Source of the DNA: Furcasterigmium furcatum
Lineage: Eukaryota > Ascomycota > Sordariomycetes > Glomerellales > Plectosphaerellaceae
Direction: 5' to 3'
Length of the DNA stretch: 64,000 bases
NCBI GenBank assembly: GCA_001599815.1
Contig: BCIA01000004.1
Location: 560,862-624,861, forward strand
Below the pieces are notes generated by a model. That model had not been told where the DNA came from. It worked only from the letters and a program-made list of their open reading frames with translations, and searched no databases. The translations under genes were made by a program, and so were the position numbers. Positions 1 through 10,035 of the stretch are shown here, piece after piece; positions within the stretch are counted from its first letter, which is position 1, and every line of letters starts with the position of its first letter.

Positions 1-632
1 ATCCTATCACTCAGGATAAACTGTGGCGGCTGCTGGGCAACTTCCTCCGCCCGGGTGATATCCTTATGGGCGAAACGGGCACCGCGGGCTACGGCGTTCG
101 CGACATCCCTTTGCCGCAGCACGCGAAGCTGTTCAGCCCCGTGACCTGGCTCTCGATCGGGTATATGCTCCCTGCTGCCCAAGGAGCGGCCCTTGCTCAG
201 CGGGAGCTGGCGTTGTCATCATCCGAAGCCCACACCAAGAACGCGAGGGTGGTTCTCCTGATGGGTGACGGCAGCTTCCAGATGACGGCCCAGGAGCTCT
301 CCTCCATCATCCGTCATAATCTGAACGTAGTGGTCTTCCTGATCAACAATGACGGGTACACAATCGAGAGATGCATCCACGGGCTGCACGAGGGCTACAA
401 CGACGTGGCGAGATGGAACTATCTGCGCGCTCCTCACTTCTTTGGGGCGGCAGAAGATTCATTCACGGCTTCTGCTAAGACTTGGGGCGAGCTCGACGCC
501 GTGTTAAAGGACGACGGGCTGGCTGATGGGGCTGGCTTGAGGATGGTTGAGGTGTTCATGGACCGAGAGGATGCGCCCCCGGGGCCGCTGGCGGAGTACC
601 TAGATAAGCAGCGCAAGGCTTTTGCAAACTAG
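1..632 (+). CDS. Pyruvate decarboxylase, C-terminal part (5' end outside window)
   Basis: Thiamine-diphosphate enzyme that decarboxylates pyruvate to acetaldehyde in the cytosol, the first step of ethanol fermentation. The frame is open from base 3 to the stop at 630-632, giving about 209 residues against a usual 560-600, so roughly the last third is present. The thiamine-diphosphate/Mg site is clear: GDGSFQMTAQELS followed about 25 residues later by NNDGYTIE, the GDG-x(25-30)-NN signature. The preceding GETGTAGYG and the segment SIGYMLPAAQGAALA also fit the C-terminal catalytic domain. The gene stops 46 bases before the 3' end of the convergent Zn2Cys6 gene. Related indole-pyruvate or phenylpyruvate decarboxylases share this fold, so substrate is inferred from the closest family pattern. 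Confidence 0.9.
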   Translation, partial: PITQDKLWRLLGNFLRPGDILMGETGTAGYGVRDIPLPQHAKLFSPVTWLSIGYMLPAAQGAALAQRELALSSSEAHTKNARVVLLMGDGSFQMTAQELSSIIRHNLNVVVFLINNDGYTIERCIHGLHEGYNDVARWNYLRAPHFFGAAEDSFTASAKTWGELDAVLKDDGLADGAGLRMVEVFMDREDAPPGPLAEYLDKQRKAFAN

Positions 633-677
633 AAGAGAAGCAGATACGAATAACTGGTCATTTCCTTCGATACTGAC

Positions 678-2869
678 TTATATCGTGCTGTCTAGCAAGC
701 TCGGGTGCTCGGCCAGGGTGTGCCAGAAGTTGAAATCAAAGTCCTGAATGCACCCGGAATCCCAGGGGTCCCAGTGGGCCGCCTCAATATGCTGTTGTTG
801 CTGCTGCTGCACGACTGTCTCGACTGTCGGAGCATGGCTTTCCTGTCTGGCATTAGGCACTCTGTCCAGGATGTTCTTGATGGTACGCGTGGCACCCGCC
901 AGCAGTGCGTAGTTCGCATCCTCGTGGTGGACGAGGGTGCCGTATTCCACCTCTATGACCAACACTCCAAGCTCTCGCAGGGTTTGTGCGTTCGCTGTTG
1001 ACCCATTCTCCGAGTCCGGCAACTGTCGGAGCATGGAGAGGCAAATGACGCCCGCCGCTGCCAGGCCGTAGTAGACTACTTTCCAGGTCAAAGATGTCGA
1101 GGAGTGGACAAGGCGTTCCTTGACCACGAGCGCTTCGATGACGAGGCTGAGCATTGTCCTCGCCAAGGCCACGAGCTGGATGTCAGGCTCGGAGACTTTC
1201 CTGACGAGGGCCAAGTGCAGCAAGAACAGCACATGCAGGTGGTTCAATTTGATATCAAGCATGAGGTCCAGCTGGATTGCCGGTAGCTCGTACGTCTTCA
1301 TGGGTGCGTCAAGGCGAAAGTGATCCGGCAAAGCAGCCCACTGCGCCTCGGCATCGCTCTGAATCTGGCTGCGACGGTCAGCTTACGTGTTTCCGCACAT
1401 CATGAAGGGGATGAAGCAACCTCGCTCTACATGTCAGGTCCTGAAGTCGCTTTTCTGCCCCGAACCGGCCGATCATGATCTCCTCTTTGAGAACCGCACA
1501 CATGGCGGCCCAACGTGCGTCCGCGTAAAAGTCGAGAGGCGTGTCGGGTTGCCAATCATTCGAGAAATAGGCATCTAAACCCGGCTGGTGGAAACGACAA
1601 AAGCTTCCGAGGATCCTCGGGGGGCGCCCCAGAAAAATCGACACGTTCTTGTCGGCAGAGTAGGAGTGCCCAAACGCAGCTTGCCGGATGCTTCGAAGAA
1701 AGGGGGGCAAGGGACCGGGCCCCTCGATGTCTTGATGGTATCCGAGTGCAAACAAGGAGCTGCAAAGGTCTCCGAGTTTCCGCCAGGAGTCGAAGCCTAC
1801 AGCAACAGGTTAGCTCTGCGCAGCGTTCAGAGGCGCGGGGTGACGGGGTCTTACTCTGGTCTCCGTCCACAAGCGTGTGGAGGATGAAGTTCTCGTACAG
1901 TAGCACGAGCTGCAAGTCATTCAGGCAGTCAAGAGAGAGACACATCTCGAGGCAACGGTCGGCAAAGTGCATTGCAAGACGCCGTACGTGGCGCTGTTGC
2001 TGTTCCGAGCTGATTGATTCATATGAGCAGCGGGTGCTCATCGTGGCCCGCGAAACAGCGACGAGAAACAGGCACAATGTCTCCCAGCGCACACGGTCCT
2101 GGCTGAACTGGGCACTGAAGGCATCAGCCGTCGTGTCACGAGCCAGCTCCAAGGTTCGGCACGAATGTGTGAATAGGTCCCTGGCGACAAGCATGGCGTC
2201 CGTCGATAGCCCCCGGTCATGTGTAAGCAGAGCCCGGACAGTTAGCAGACAGGTCTGCGTGAAAGGAGCAGCGAGAGACAGGTTCGCCCCGGTCTTGAGC
2301 CACGATTCCACCAGGCTGAGGCATGCCGTGATGTCGAGGGACAGGCAGAGCTGCTCGACCAATTGGGCCCCATGAGAGATGTGAGCCTCGCTGACAGCTC
2401 TGTGAGGTCCCGTCGCCTCGTCTGTCCCCATCGCACCTAGCTGCCCGAACAGGGCCGTGTGGCTGGATGATCCAAGGTATCCGGGGTTCGGGTAGAGACG
2501 ATGTCTGGGTAGAAGCCCCGGGCCAGAGCGATCCTGGCCATTACTGGCACGACGGGCAGGGTTTCCATCGGAAGCAGCGCCACGGGATCGCGCGGGCGAA
2601 GCCTGCAACGATGCATTCGCATGCGAGTCTTTAGCCTTCTTGAATGGCGCCAGTCGGTAAACGCACTCCCCTTCACGGTTCCTTGCCCGGCAACGAGAGC
2701 ATGTGGGTTTCTCGTGATCGCAGGCCAGCTTCGAGGTCCGACAAGGGTCGCAGGCGGCCTTCCTCTGTTGTCTCGGCATCGCGGGCGGCCTGTACGAGCT
2801 CGGCGCCGGGGGTGGGTGTACTGTGCTCCTTGCTGTTTGTCCGATGCTGTCGGAGTATGTTGCGTGCAA
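678..2869 (-). CDS. Zn2Cys6 fungal transcription factor (3 exons)
   Basis: Nuclear DNA-binding regulator. My model joins 2869-1855, 1796-1421 and 1368-678, 693 residues. Intron 1 (1854-1797) has a GTAAGA donor and TAG acceptor. Intron 2 (1420-1369) uses a weaker GTTGCT donor, chosen because it alone keeps the frame into the segment AQWAALPDHFRLDAP. An N-terminal binuclear cluster reads CDPCRTSKLACD...CSRCRARNREGEC (CX2CX6CX5CX2CX8C). The middle-homology region follows across the first junction, with LGDLCSSLFALGYHQDI and SADKNVSIFLGRPPRI, typical of the fungal-specific transcription-factor domain. A poly-Gln run lies near the C-terminus. A second in-frame ATG at 2779 lies just before the cluster and could be the true start. 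The target genes cannot be told. Its 5' end faces that of the next Zn2Cys6 gene. Confidence 0.85.
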
Positions 2870-3264
2870 GTTTGGTCAAGACCCCGCGATCGGAGTAAAC
2901 GTTAGCTAGTTACTCGGAGTAGTATTCCGGCCTAGCACCGGCCTCTCGGAGTACAACGCCGCCTAGCTGGGCCTACTTGTAGGGCTCCGGGTTGGCTGGC
3001 GCCGGGCATACCTTAGATCCACCGTCAGCCCGGCGGTGTGGTGCCGCCGACTACCTACCAACTTGGCTTTGCCCCAAGGACTTTTGTCGATGTATTCAGG
3101 ACGCCCGCTGAGTCAGCGGCATTGTGAGGAAACATCCCCATGTTTGCAATGAACGAAACGGCTGCTCATGACTTCGACTGCTCCCTTCACACAGCCCAGG
3201 CACACGCGCAGCTACTGGCCCTGTAGGACACTGTGCTCATAAGACCCCATCAGACGCAACCGAC
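2870..3264. promoter_or_regulatory. Divergent promoter region between two Zn2Cys6 genes
   Basis: About 395 bases separate the two start codons. The stretch must hold both 5' leaders and promoters. I see no clear TATA box. Short CGG/CCG triplets (for example 2929-2932 and 3029-3033), the half-sites many Zn2Cys6 proteins bind, occur here, but such triplets are common in GC-rich DNA. Confidence 0.45.
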
Positions 3265-5419
3265 ATGACCAGAGGTTCCACCAAAGCCAAGGCGATTAAG
3301 CGCGCGTGTGATGGGTGTCGCCAGAGAAAGGTGAGCGAGCCCGACGACCCCGACGCCTGATACAGGCGAGCTTGTTTACAAGCTTTGCCTTCTACTTGTT
3401 CCTCGCACATATGACCCCCATACCTCTTATCAGCGCTGACTCCACGCTCTTGGGGCCAGATCTACTGCGACGCGGATTCTGATCAGTGCAACTGGTGCAG
3501 GCACCATGGCCTCGTTTGCACATTCAACCGCCCATATCGGCGAGGACGACCCAAAGGTAGCGGCAAAAGGTTAGTTATCCGACTCTTCCCCAGCCTTTCT
3601 CCGCCGACTCGGTCGAGTCTCCTTCCACTCGTCACATTATCTACCTAATGCTCACCATTTGAGACTGTCTCCATAGGAAGATAGAGCCCAGTGGCCCCCA
3701 GACTAAGCCTGAGAAGACCACAGAATCATCAGCAACATCACTCTATGAGACTCACACAGAAATACCATCTACTCCCCCCGTTGATGAAGCGCCAGAGACA
3801 AACCTGAAGACTGCCCCAATCGGCGGCATCCGCCTCGGCGGTATCAGCTCGTTCAACGGGATCCCGTTCTTTTCGGAGAGAGCCGAGAATTGGATTCAAT
3901 CCAAAACGGGATCTGCCTCGGCGCTCCGGAAGATATGTGCTCACGGGGCATCAAGCCATCGCGAGAAGCTCAGGCACACAGCCTCAATACCACCGGACGA
4001 CGGCCTCGAGCTCCCTGACAGGCCCATGGTGGAGGCATACTTTTCCGACTTCCAAGCCTCAGCCATGAGACTAGTTTTTCCAATCATCGACGTTCCGTCT
4101 TTTGGGAAGACGATAGATCTCGCCTTCGATTCGCGGCAAGGCGAACAGTCACTCCGTGTTATGAGCGCCAAAGCGTGCATCTTCTCCTTCATGTCCCTGG
4201 CGGTTCTTATGAGGGGAAAGCTCGGCTCGTTTCCTCACGCGGACAGTGCTCAATATGCACAAAAAGTCCAGTGGCTGGTTCCAGACATACTACGCGAGGC
4301 CAGCGTTGACGCACTACAAACCTGTGTCATGCAGGCCGTGTACAACATATTCTCGGGGGATACAGAGGCCGGGGCCATCTACCACTCAACAGCCTGCCGC
4401 CTCGTCCAGACGCTGGGGGGACACCTGGAGCCCGCTGACGGACCGCCGCCGCCGGGCCTGGAAGGTTCCTGGCCCCTGAAGCGCCACATCCGAAAGCTGT
4501 TCTGGTTCTGCTACAGGCACGACAAGGAAATCTATCTGCGCCTGGGCAATCCGCCAGCCATAGTCGACGATCACTGCAACCTGACCCTGCCGCCGGACTA
4601 CAAGCAGGTGGACGACTATGACGACCTTCAGGGCGGCGATGACCTCTTCCTGAGCGACACGCCCCTGAGCATCATCAAATCACAGGCAGTCCGTCTCCTC
4701 TTGAGCGCCAGGGGGCTCAGCAGGTCCAACGCAGACGTACTCCGCGATATACGCCAGCTTGACGACGAGCTCGAGAGATGGCGAATGTCCATTCCGCTAT
4801 GGTGCCGGCCGAGCCTGGCTCCCTGGTACGCGATGACCGTGGATCCGGCAGCGAGTAAGACAAAGAAGTTGCACATCATCTCCATTCACATGGAATACTA
4901 TGCCTTGGTGTCGATGATACATACGTCCGCCGGTCGATGCCCGACAGGGGCGACGCCCGAGAGCGAGGAGTGTGCCGGCGTGATATCCAGCCAGGACATC
5001 GCCTTCCAGGCCAGCCGGTCAACACTTGTCAATCTCCAGGCGGCGAGCCAGGTGCTGAATTCGGAGGATTTCTGGTGCGTTCAAGCTCCAATGCGCAGCA
5101 GCAGCCACGCCGTAAGACTCAACTTGCTAATTCCGCATCCTTTGTCTCTAGGATCTTCTTCCTCTACCCCATGCCGGCCAGTCTGACGATTTTCTGCAAC
5201 ATCCTGCAGAATCCTTTGCATCCACAAGCGAAAAGTGCGACGGGGCTGCTGGTGTTGGTTCCAGGGCTCCTCAAAAACATGTGCTCGCGGAGCCCCGGCA
5301 TCACTCAGATAGTAGATGTCGAACTTATCGAGAGGTTCGTGGCGGAGCTCGTCAGGTTGGCAAACTGTGCCCTGGAAAAAGCGCAAAGAGATGATGCGAG
5401 TGGGAAGTCTGCGGAATAG
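3265..5419 (+). CDS. Zn2Cys6 fungal transcription factor (4 exons)
   Basis: Nuclear regulator, 613 residues in my model: 3265-3330, 3460-3569, 3677-5074 and 5152-5419. All phases agree, and donors GTGAGC, GTTAGT and GTGCGT with CAG, TAG and TAG acceptors support it. The zinc cluster is split by intron 1: RACDGCRQRK ends exon 1, and IYCD...CNWCRHHGLVC opens exon 2, followed by the basic RRGRPKGSGKR. The long third exon carries the fungal-specific transcription-factor domain, with IFSGDTEAGAIYHSTACRL and FWFCYRHDKEIYLRLGNPP. The last exon encodes the helical C-terminus starting WIFFLYPMPASL. It is divergent from the Zn2Cys6 gene at 678-2869 but of different sequence, so it is not a recent duplicate. 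Targets unknown. Confidence 0.88.
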
Positions 5420-6040
5420 CGAGGCGAGAGGAGATATGCAAAACTCAAGAGTTAGAGCAGTTGCATTATTCTTGCTGCCCGGCACACAGTAAGTCAACCC
5501 TAGCTTATTGAGTCGTTTCGGTGGCTCAGTCACTGGGGACGATGAGAGAGGTTTTCCCACGTCTCTGGTCAACCTTGAATCAGTGGACATTGCGGCTCAG
5601 GTCAGTGGTTTACGGCATGCGGGCGAGGCAGAGAAGATCGCCGCCCAGCTGACTGTATGTAGAAGTGACAAAAATAGCGAAGAATATCCTGTGGCTGAGG
5701 CTCTTGTTCACCAATCACCCGCACCAACAAACGTGTATTCCGGTCTTGTCGCGATCTGCAGCACACCAACACCTTTTTAAGAATCAGGTTGGCTCGCTTC
5801 TGTCCTTCCAGTACTTCGGTGGTGTTCCCCGCCAATCATGCAGACAGCTCTTGCTGACATGGTTGCTGGCCTGAACAGGGGTGGGATGTTGCATCAACGC
5901 TGCGCCGTGGAGAAGATCAACCTCCTGATCTCGCGCTGCGCCGCTGAATCGACTGTCTATAATAGCCTGTGCCCGCCCGGAGCCGTTCGTGCTGTCACTT
6001 CTCCTTGCCCCAACGATATCTCCTTTGAACTGCCGCCGAC
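5420..6040. other. Intergenic, 621 bases
   Basis: No supported gene. Only short overlapping open frames without recognisable domains. It ends with the TATA-like site listed separately. Confidence 0.6.
5958..5964 (+). promoter_or_regulatory. TATA-like element (TATAATA)
   Basis: Lies 77 bases before the ATG at 6041 of the small membrane protein, a reasonable distance for a fungal core promoter. Sequence match only. Confidence 0.4.
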
Positions 6041-6528
6041 ATGACCCTCCAACGTCCTTCCCTCAGTCTTACCCCGATCTCTACTCTCTTGGTGGCCGTG
6101 ATCCTCCTCGCCGGCGGTTGCGCATGCCACGCGCAGGAGCCTGCGCGAGTGACTCGCAGCGGTCATGGCAGTGAGACTACCCAGTCCTCCGGATGAAAAG
6201 AAAAGGTCTGACATTCTTGACTACAGCTGCTCTCACCAACGGACAAACCGACCTCAAACTCAAACGCGATGCCGGCAGGAATGCCAGCACTGCCGGCATC
6301 GCCGCAGGCGCCATTGCTGCCTTTGTCGTCGTCGCCGCCGTCATCCTGATCTTGATCTGGCGACTTCGTGTTGGCAAGCGCCGGGCGTCCGCACAGTTCA
6401 TTCAGAGTGAGGATGACGCGCCGCGAGGTCCGAACGAGCTCGATCCTCAGCCGACCGTCACCCATGAGATGGACCCGGACCAGCTGCGACACGAGCTACC
6501 AGACCACCACCAGCACAGGTCTTCGTAG
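6041..6528 (+). CDS. Small single-pass membrane protein with signal peptide (2 exons)
   Basis: Model 6041-6170 joined to 6227-6528, 143 residues. The 56-base intron has a GTGAGA donor and a CTACAG acceptor. Without splicing, the first frame would stop at a TGA inside the intron. The N-terminus LLVAVILLAGGCACHAQ looks like a signal peptide of about 30 residues. A short polar ectodomain with an Asn-Ala-Ser glycosylation site follows. A transmembrane helix spans about 67-88 (AGAIAAFVVVAAVILILIW), then a basic stop-transfer RLRVGKRR and an acidic, His-rich cytoplasmic tail of about 50 residues. This is the layout of fungal type I membrane proteins such as Mid2-like sensors, but the ectodomain is far too short and not Ser/Thr-rich enough to call it one. 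Function unknown. Confidence 0.65.
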
Positions 6529-6925
6529 AATCAAGATGAGGGGAAGGGGATCTTCAGTGAGGGGAGCGCTGGTGCCATAAGGCTGATAGGCGAGGTTCCG
6601 AGACCAGCAGGGGTTAAGACGCCCGTAGCTTTAACTCTTAGTACAGGTCCTTTATTTAGAAATGCCGAGTTGCCGGTACCCTGGCCCCTGGCCTAACCAA
6701 GTTGGGCAGGCTCTGGACCCTGAGGCGGCGGAACTCCACGACACGAGACCGGACTAGCCAGGGCACCGAGTCGCCTCTTCGTGTCTGAAAAGATCGTGAT
6801 GCCTGGGCCTTTGATGTGAGCATACAAGAACGAGAGCAGGGACTCTCGTGGAGGTGACCGCCCGCCACCCCTCTGCTCATAGTCACCAACTACCTCATCG
6901 CGAGAGACACCACGGGCCTGCCACG
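6529..6925. other. Intergenic, 397 bases
   Basis: Nothing recognisable. It holds the 3' flank of the small membrane gene and the 5' flank of the next gene. Confidence 0.55.
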
Positions 6926-8082
6926 ATGCTACCAGAAACCGCCAAAGCCCCTGTATCTCTGCGACCGCGGGGTCGCAGGATCGCGACGACAACTCTTCTC
7001 TGCCTCGCCTACGTCCTGGGTCTGGCGGTCGTGGCCGCGCAGATTCCCGTCCTGCTCGCCGGCACGCGCCTCGTCAACACCGACCTCGAGACTCCGGGCC
7101 CGAAGCGGCTGCTTCTCTCCGAAATCGCCGTCGCATCGGTATGTTCGCTCGCCTCCAGGGCTCATCACCTAGGGAAACGCTGACCCGTAGCGCGCAGTTC
7201 GACGGCATCGTCCCCGGCGAAGACGGGAAGTCCTACCTCGTCACCCTCCACCTCTTCCTCAACTCCTTCGGCTGGGAGTACCCCTCCGCCCCGAACAAGG
7301 CCCAGACCGCCGGCATCGTCACGCCGTCTCGCGACAACTCCCTCTACCTACCGACCGATTTCACGGCCATCGGCGAGGAGCTCGGCCTCGACCCCTCCGC
7401 CTGGGGCTGCTTCCCGCCCACGTATACCCAGCCCTGCGAGAACCCCTTCTTCGAGCTGTTCAGGAAGCAGTTCCCGTTCGACTCGGCGCCGGGGCTCCTG
7501 ACCAAGATCATATACATCGCCTTCTTCGTCACGGCGGCGTTGATATTCCTCATCGAGATCCTCATCGTCGTCCGCCCGCACTGGCTCAAGTGCCGCTGCT
7601 ACTTCTCGGCGCTGAAGCGCTTCTGCCCGTGCCCCCGCGGCGAGCGCCACGAGATCGAGCTCCTCCCGCCTGTCTTCTGGGACCGCTACCGCTTGTGGAT
7701 GTGGCCCCTCCTACCGGGATACGTCGGCCTCGCGGCCGTCGACCTGTACTTCCGGGGCTGGATGCTGCTGAAGTGGCTGAGCTGGGCGCCCGACGGCGAC
7801 GCGACCGGGCTGCGGCCGCGGATGGGGAGGGGGTTCGTCGCGCTGAACTGGACGGCGTTCGGGTGCGCGTGCGCCGCCGCCGTGTGCATCTTGGTCAGGC
7901 TGCTGCTGTCGCGGCGGGCGAACTGGATGGAGCAGCAGGGCCCGCTGGTGGAGGCCGAGACGAGTGTTGGCCTGGATAATGCGCGGGGCATCGATGAAGA
8001 GAACAGGGCCAGGGAGTACACAGACGCTGAGACGGATGCGCCCGTCGCAGGGAGCGTGCCGGCTGCTTCTGCCGCCAAGTGA
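6926..8082 (+). CDS. Multi-span membrane protein of unknown function (2 exons)
   Basis: Model 6926-7138 joined to 7198-8082, 365 residues. The intron (GTATGT donor, CGCTGAC branch, GCAG acceptor) removes frames that would otherwise break. I chose the acceptor at 7197 over the TAG at 7190 because only it restores the frame into FDGIVPGEDGKSYLV. Hydrophobic segments are seen at about 19-43 (LLCLAYVLGLAVVAAQIPVLL), after residue 170 (IIYIAFFVTAALIFLIEILIVV), near GYVGLAAVDLYF, and near FGCACAAAVCILVRLLL, so about four spans. A loop of some 120 residues lies between spans 1 and 2. A Cys-rich patch (CRCYFSALKRFCPCP) follows span 2. The C-terminus is acidic and soluble. An in-frame upstream ATG-less extension to 6848 exists, so the start is not certain. 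No family recognised. Confidence 0.7.
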
Positions 8083-8549
8083 GACAGTCTTCTGAGGGAC
8101 CGCGGCTTCGATCAGCGCCCAGCTCCGCTGGAATCATCATGTAAAAATTCTATTTCAGCCTAACAACCTACACTACTCGTCAGCGCGATGGCCCCTGTCG
8201 ATCGTGGTTGTGATCGAACGAAATCTGGTCTGGCGCCGGCCAAGAATCAGTCCTGATGTCATCAACTCCACGAAGAGCGGTCATCGATTCCCGTCGCCCA
8301 GCGTCTTGGGCGTATCGTATGTCGTGGAAATCTGGGACCCCAGAATTCCGATGATGGCATTTCACGTCACCAGCAGCGTCCGAATAAAAAAAGAATCACG
8401 ACTGCTGAACGAGGCCGTGGTGAAGCGTTGCCGCATTACAACACAACGCGAACCCCGTGCTTCAGCAACCCAGTCAGCCAGCAACGAGTCTATCACCCGA
8501 GACTGAACGAGAGAAAGTCATTTTATCGAATCCAAACTCCAGTCTCACC
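8083..8549. other. Intergenic, 467 bases
   Basis: Nothing recognisable beyond the flanks of the adjoining genes. Confidence 0.55.
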
Positions 8550-8852
8550 ATGGCTGCCTCGAAATACACCACCCCCGCCATCGCGGCCGCCGGTCTCATC
8601 GGAGCCGGCTTGTACATGACACGCGGCGGCTCTTCACGCGCCAGCGAGCTGGGCACGAAGCCCGCTCCCCGAGAAGGCGCCAGTGGTAACAAATTGCAGA
8701 GATTGAAGGAAAACACAGATGTCAGCGCGGCAGTCCAAGGTCTCGCAGGGACTGGAGGTCCATCGACTCGGGATCAGGGCGACTCGGGCTACGACCCCAA
8801 GAACACCCACATCCTGAGTAACAAGACCGACACGCCGAGCAAGAAGATTTGA
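8550..8852 (+). CDS. Small conserved-type hypothetical protein, 100 residues
   Basis: Single exon, ATG in a good fungal context (CACCATGG). The N-terminus has a hydrophobic stretch (YTTPAIAAAGLIGAGLYMT) that could be a membrane anchor or mitochondrial signal. The rest is hydrophilic and probably disordered, rich in Gly, Ser, Asp and Lys. The layout resembles small fungal proteins with one N-terminal helix, but I recognise no named family. The frame could be extended upstream to 8457, but the 8550 start has the better context. Confidence 0.55.
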   Translation: MAASKYTTPAIAAAGLIGAGLYMTRGGSSRASELGTKPAPREGASGNKLQRLKENTDVSAAVQGLAGTGGPSTRDQGDSGYDPKNTHILSNKTDTPSKKI

Positions 8853-10035
8853 AGACATTTGGAGATAATCGCAGACCGGTGCGCCATAGTTGGAGGGGGC
8901 CATGCCGTGTGCTGGGAAGTGCTGGTGATTTGGGACGATTGGCTCCCATGACGGTTGAAGCTGACGGATGTGGCATGTACATGGAGTTCGATTGACCTGG
9001 CTCTAATCAGACTATCTGGTTCTCGATTGCTTTCTGCACGTCTCTGATAGAGTTGTCTGTTAATCGGATGGCTCCGTTCTACCAATCCTGCATCTCTTCA
9101 TCGTTGATACGGAAGACCCCTCGACGGGTTACAGAAAGGATGGCCGCCCGAGCCATAGAAAATCGAGATGAACTCTGTCTCATCTGTCTCAAATTGAAGA
9201 ATCAACATGGCCTCCTTCCCAGTTTGAGATAACCCAAGCGTAACGTATTCGGATGACAACGTAGCTGGACCGGCCATCCTTTCTGACCACGCCCAGCAAA
9301 CGTGGCTACCGGAGAGGCTAATTCCTTCCAGTACAGCGCGCCCCCTTCCTTGGCTCGTAAGTACCATGAGAAGCCTCCTCTGGGCTCGTTCTAACCGAGT
9401 GGCGAGAAGCGCAGCCACAACTGAGTGGCAGGGCTCGGCGTGGGCGGTTCACCTTGGCGACCGCGACACCGGAACCAGTGTGTGTCGGAGGCACAGGGCC
9501 CGATGACAAGACGTCGTATTCCCGGCAGAGACAGCTTCAAGACTCAGCAGCGTGTTGAGCATCTCCGGCCCCTCCCCACGGGGGTTCTCGGCGATCTCCA
9601 GTTTGATAGCAACTTTTGCTGGTCAACCTGTGTCGACCATTACACGCCCGGGTCCATGCCTGAGTCCACCCTTGGGGAGGACTGAATCGACCTGGCCACG
9701 GATTAAACCTCGGGCGCTGAGATGATCTCTCAATTCAATATTAAGGGAATGCCATGGCTGTCGGTCTCAATGTCTTGCCGTCCAGCAAATGCTCGCTGGA
9801 TTCGAGGGTATCTGGGTCTGAATTCTACGTCTCGGCCTGGCAACACGGCAATGTCCTAACTCCCCGAACACAGCATTCGAAATGAGAAGGTGTCGTACTT
9901 CGTCTAGTAGCAACCTCGTGCAAATCCATTTCCACCCACGCCATTCCTCGTGTTCCCGAGGTTCGCGCGTCTCAGCTGTCTCGCTCTGCCGGTGCCACGC
10001 GCCGGCGGCAACCCAGATCTCAACGGCCACGCCAC
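8853..10035. other. Intergenic, about 1.2 kb
   Basis: Convergent 3' flanks of the small protein gene and the permease gene. Short open frames only; none shows domain character. Confidence 0.55.

Noticed and set aside
1369..1430. Alternative donor GTAGAG at 1430 for intron 2 of the first Zn2Cys6 gene
   Set aside because: Better donor sequence, but it puts exon 3 out of frame with the conserved AQWAALPDHFRL segment.
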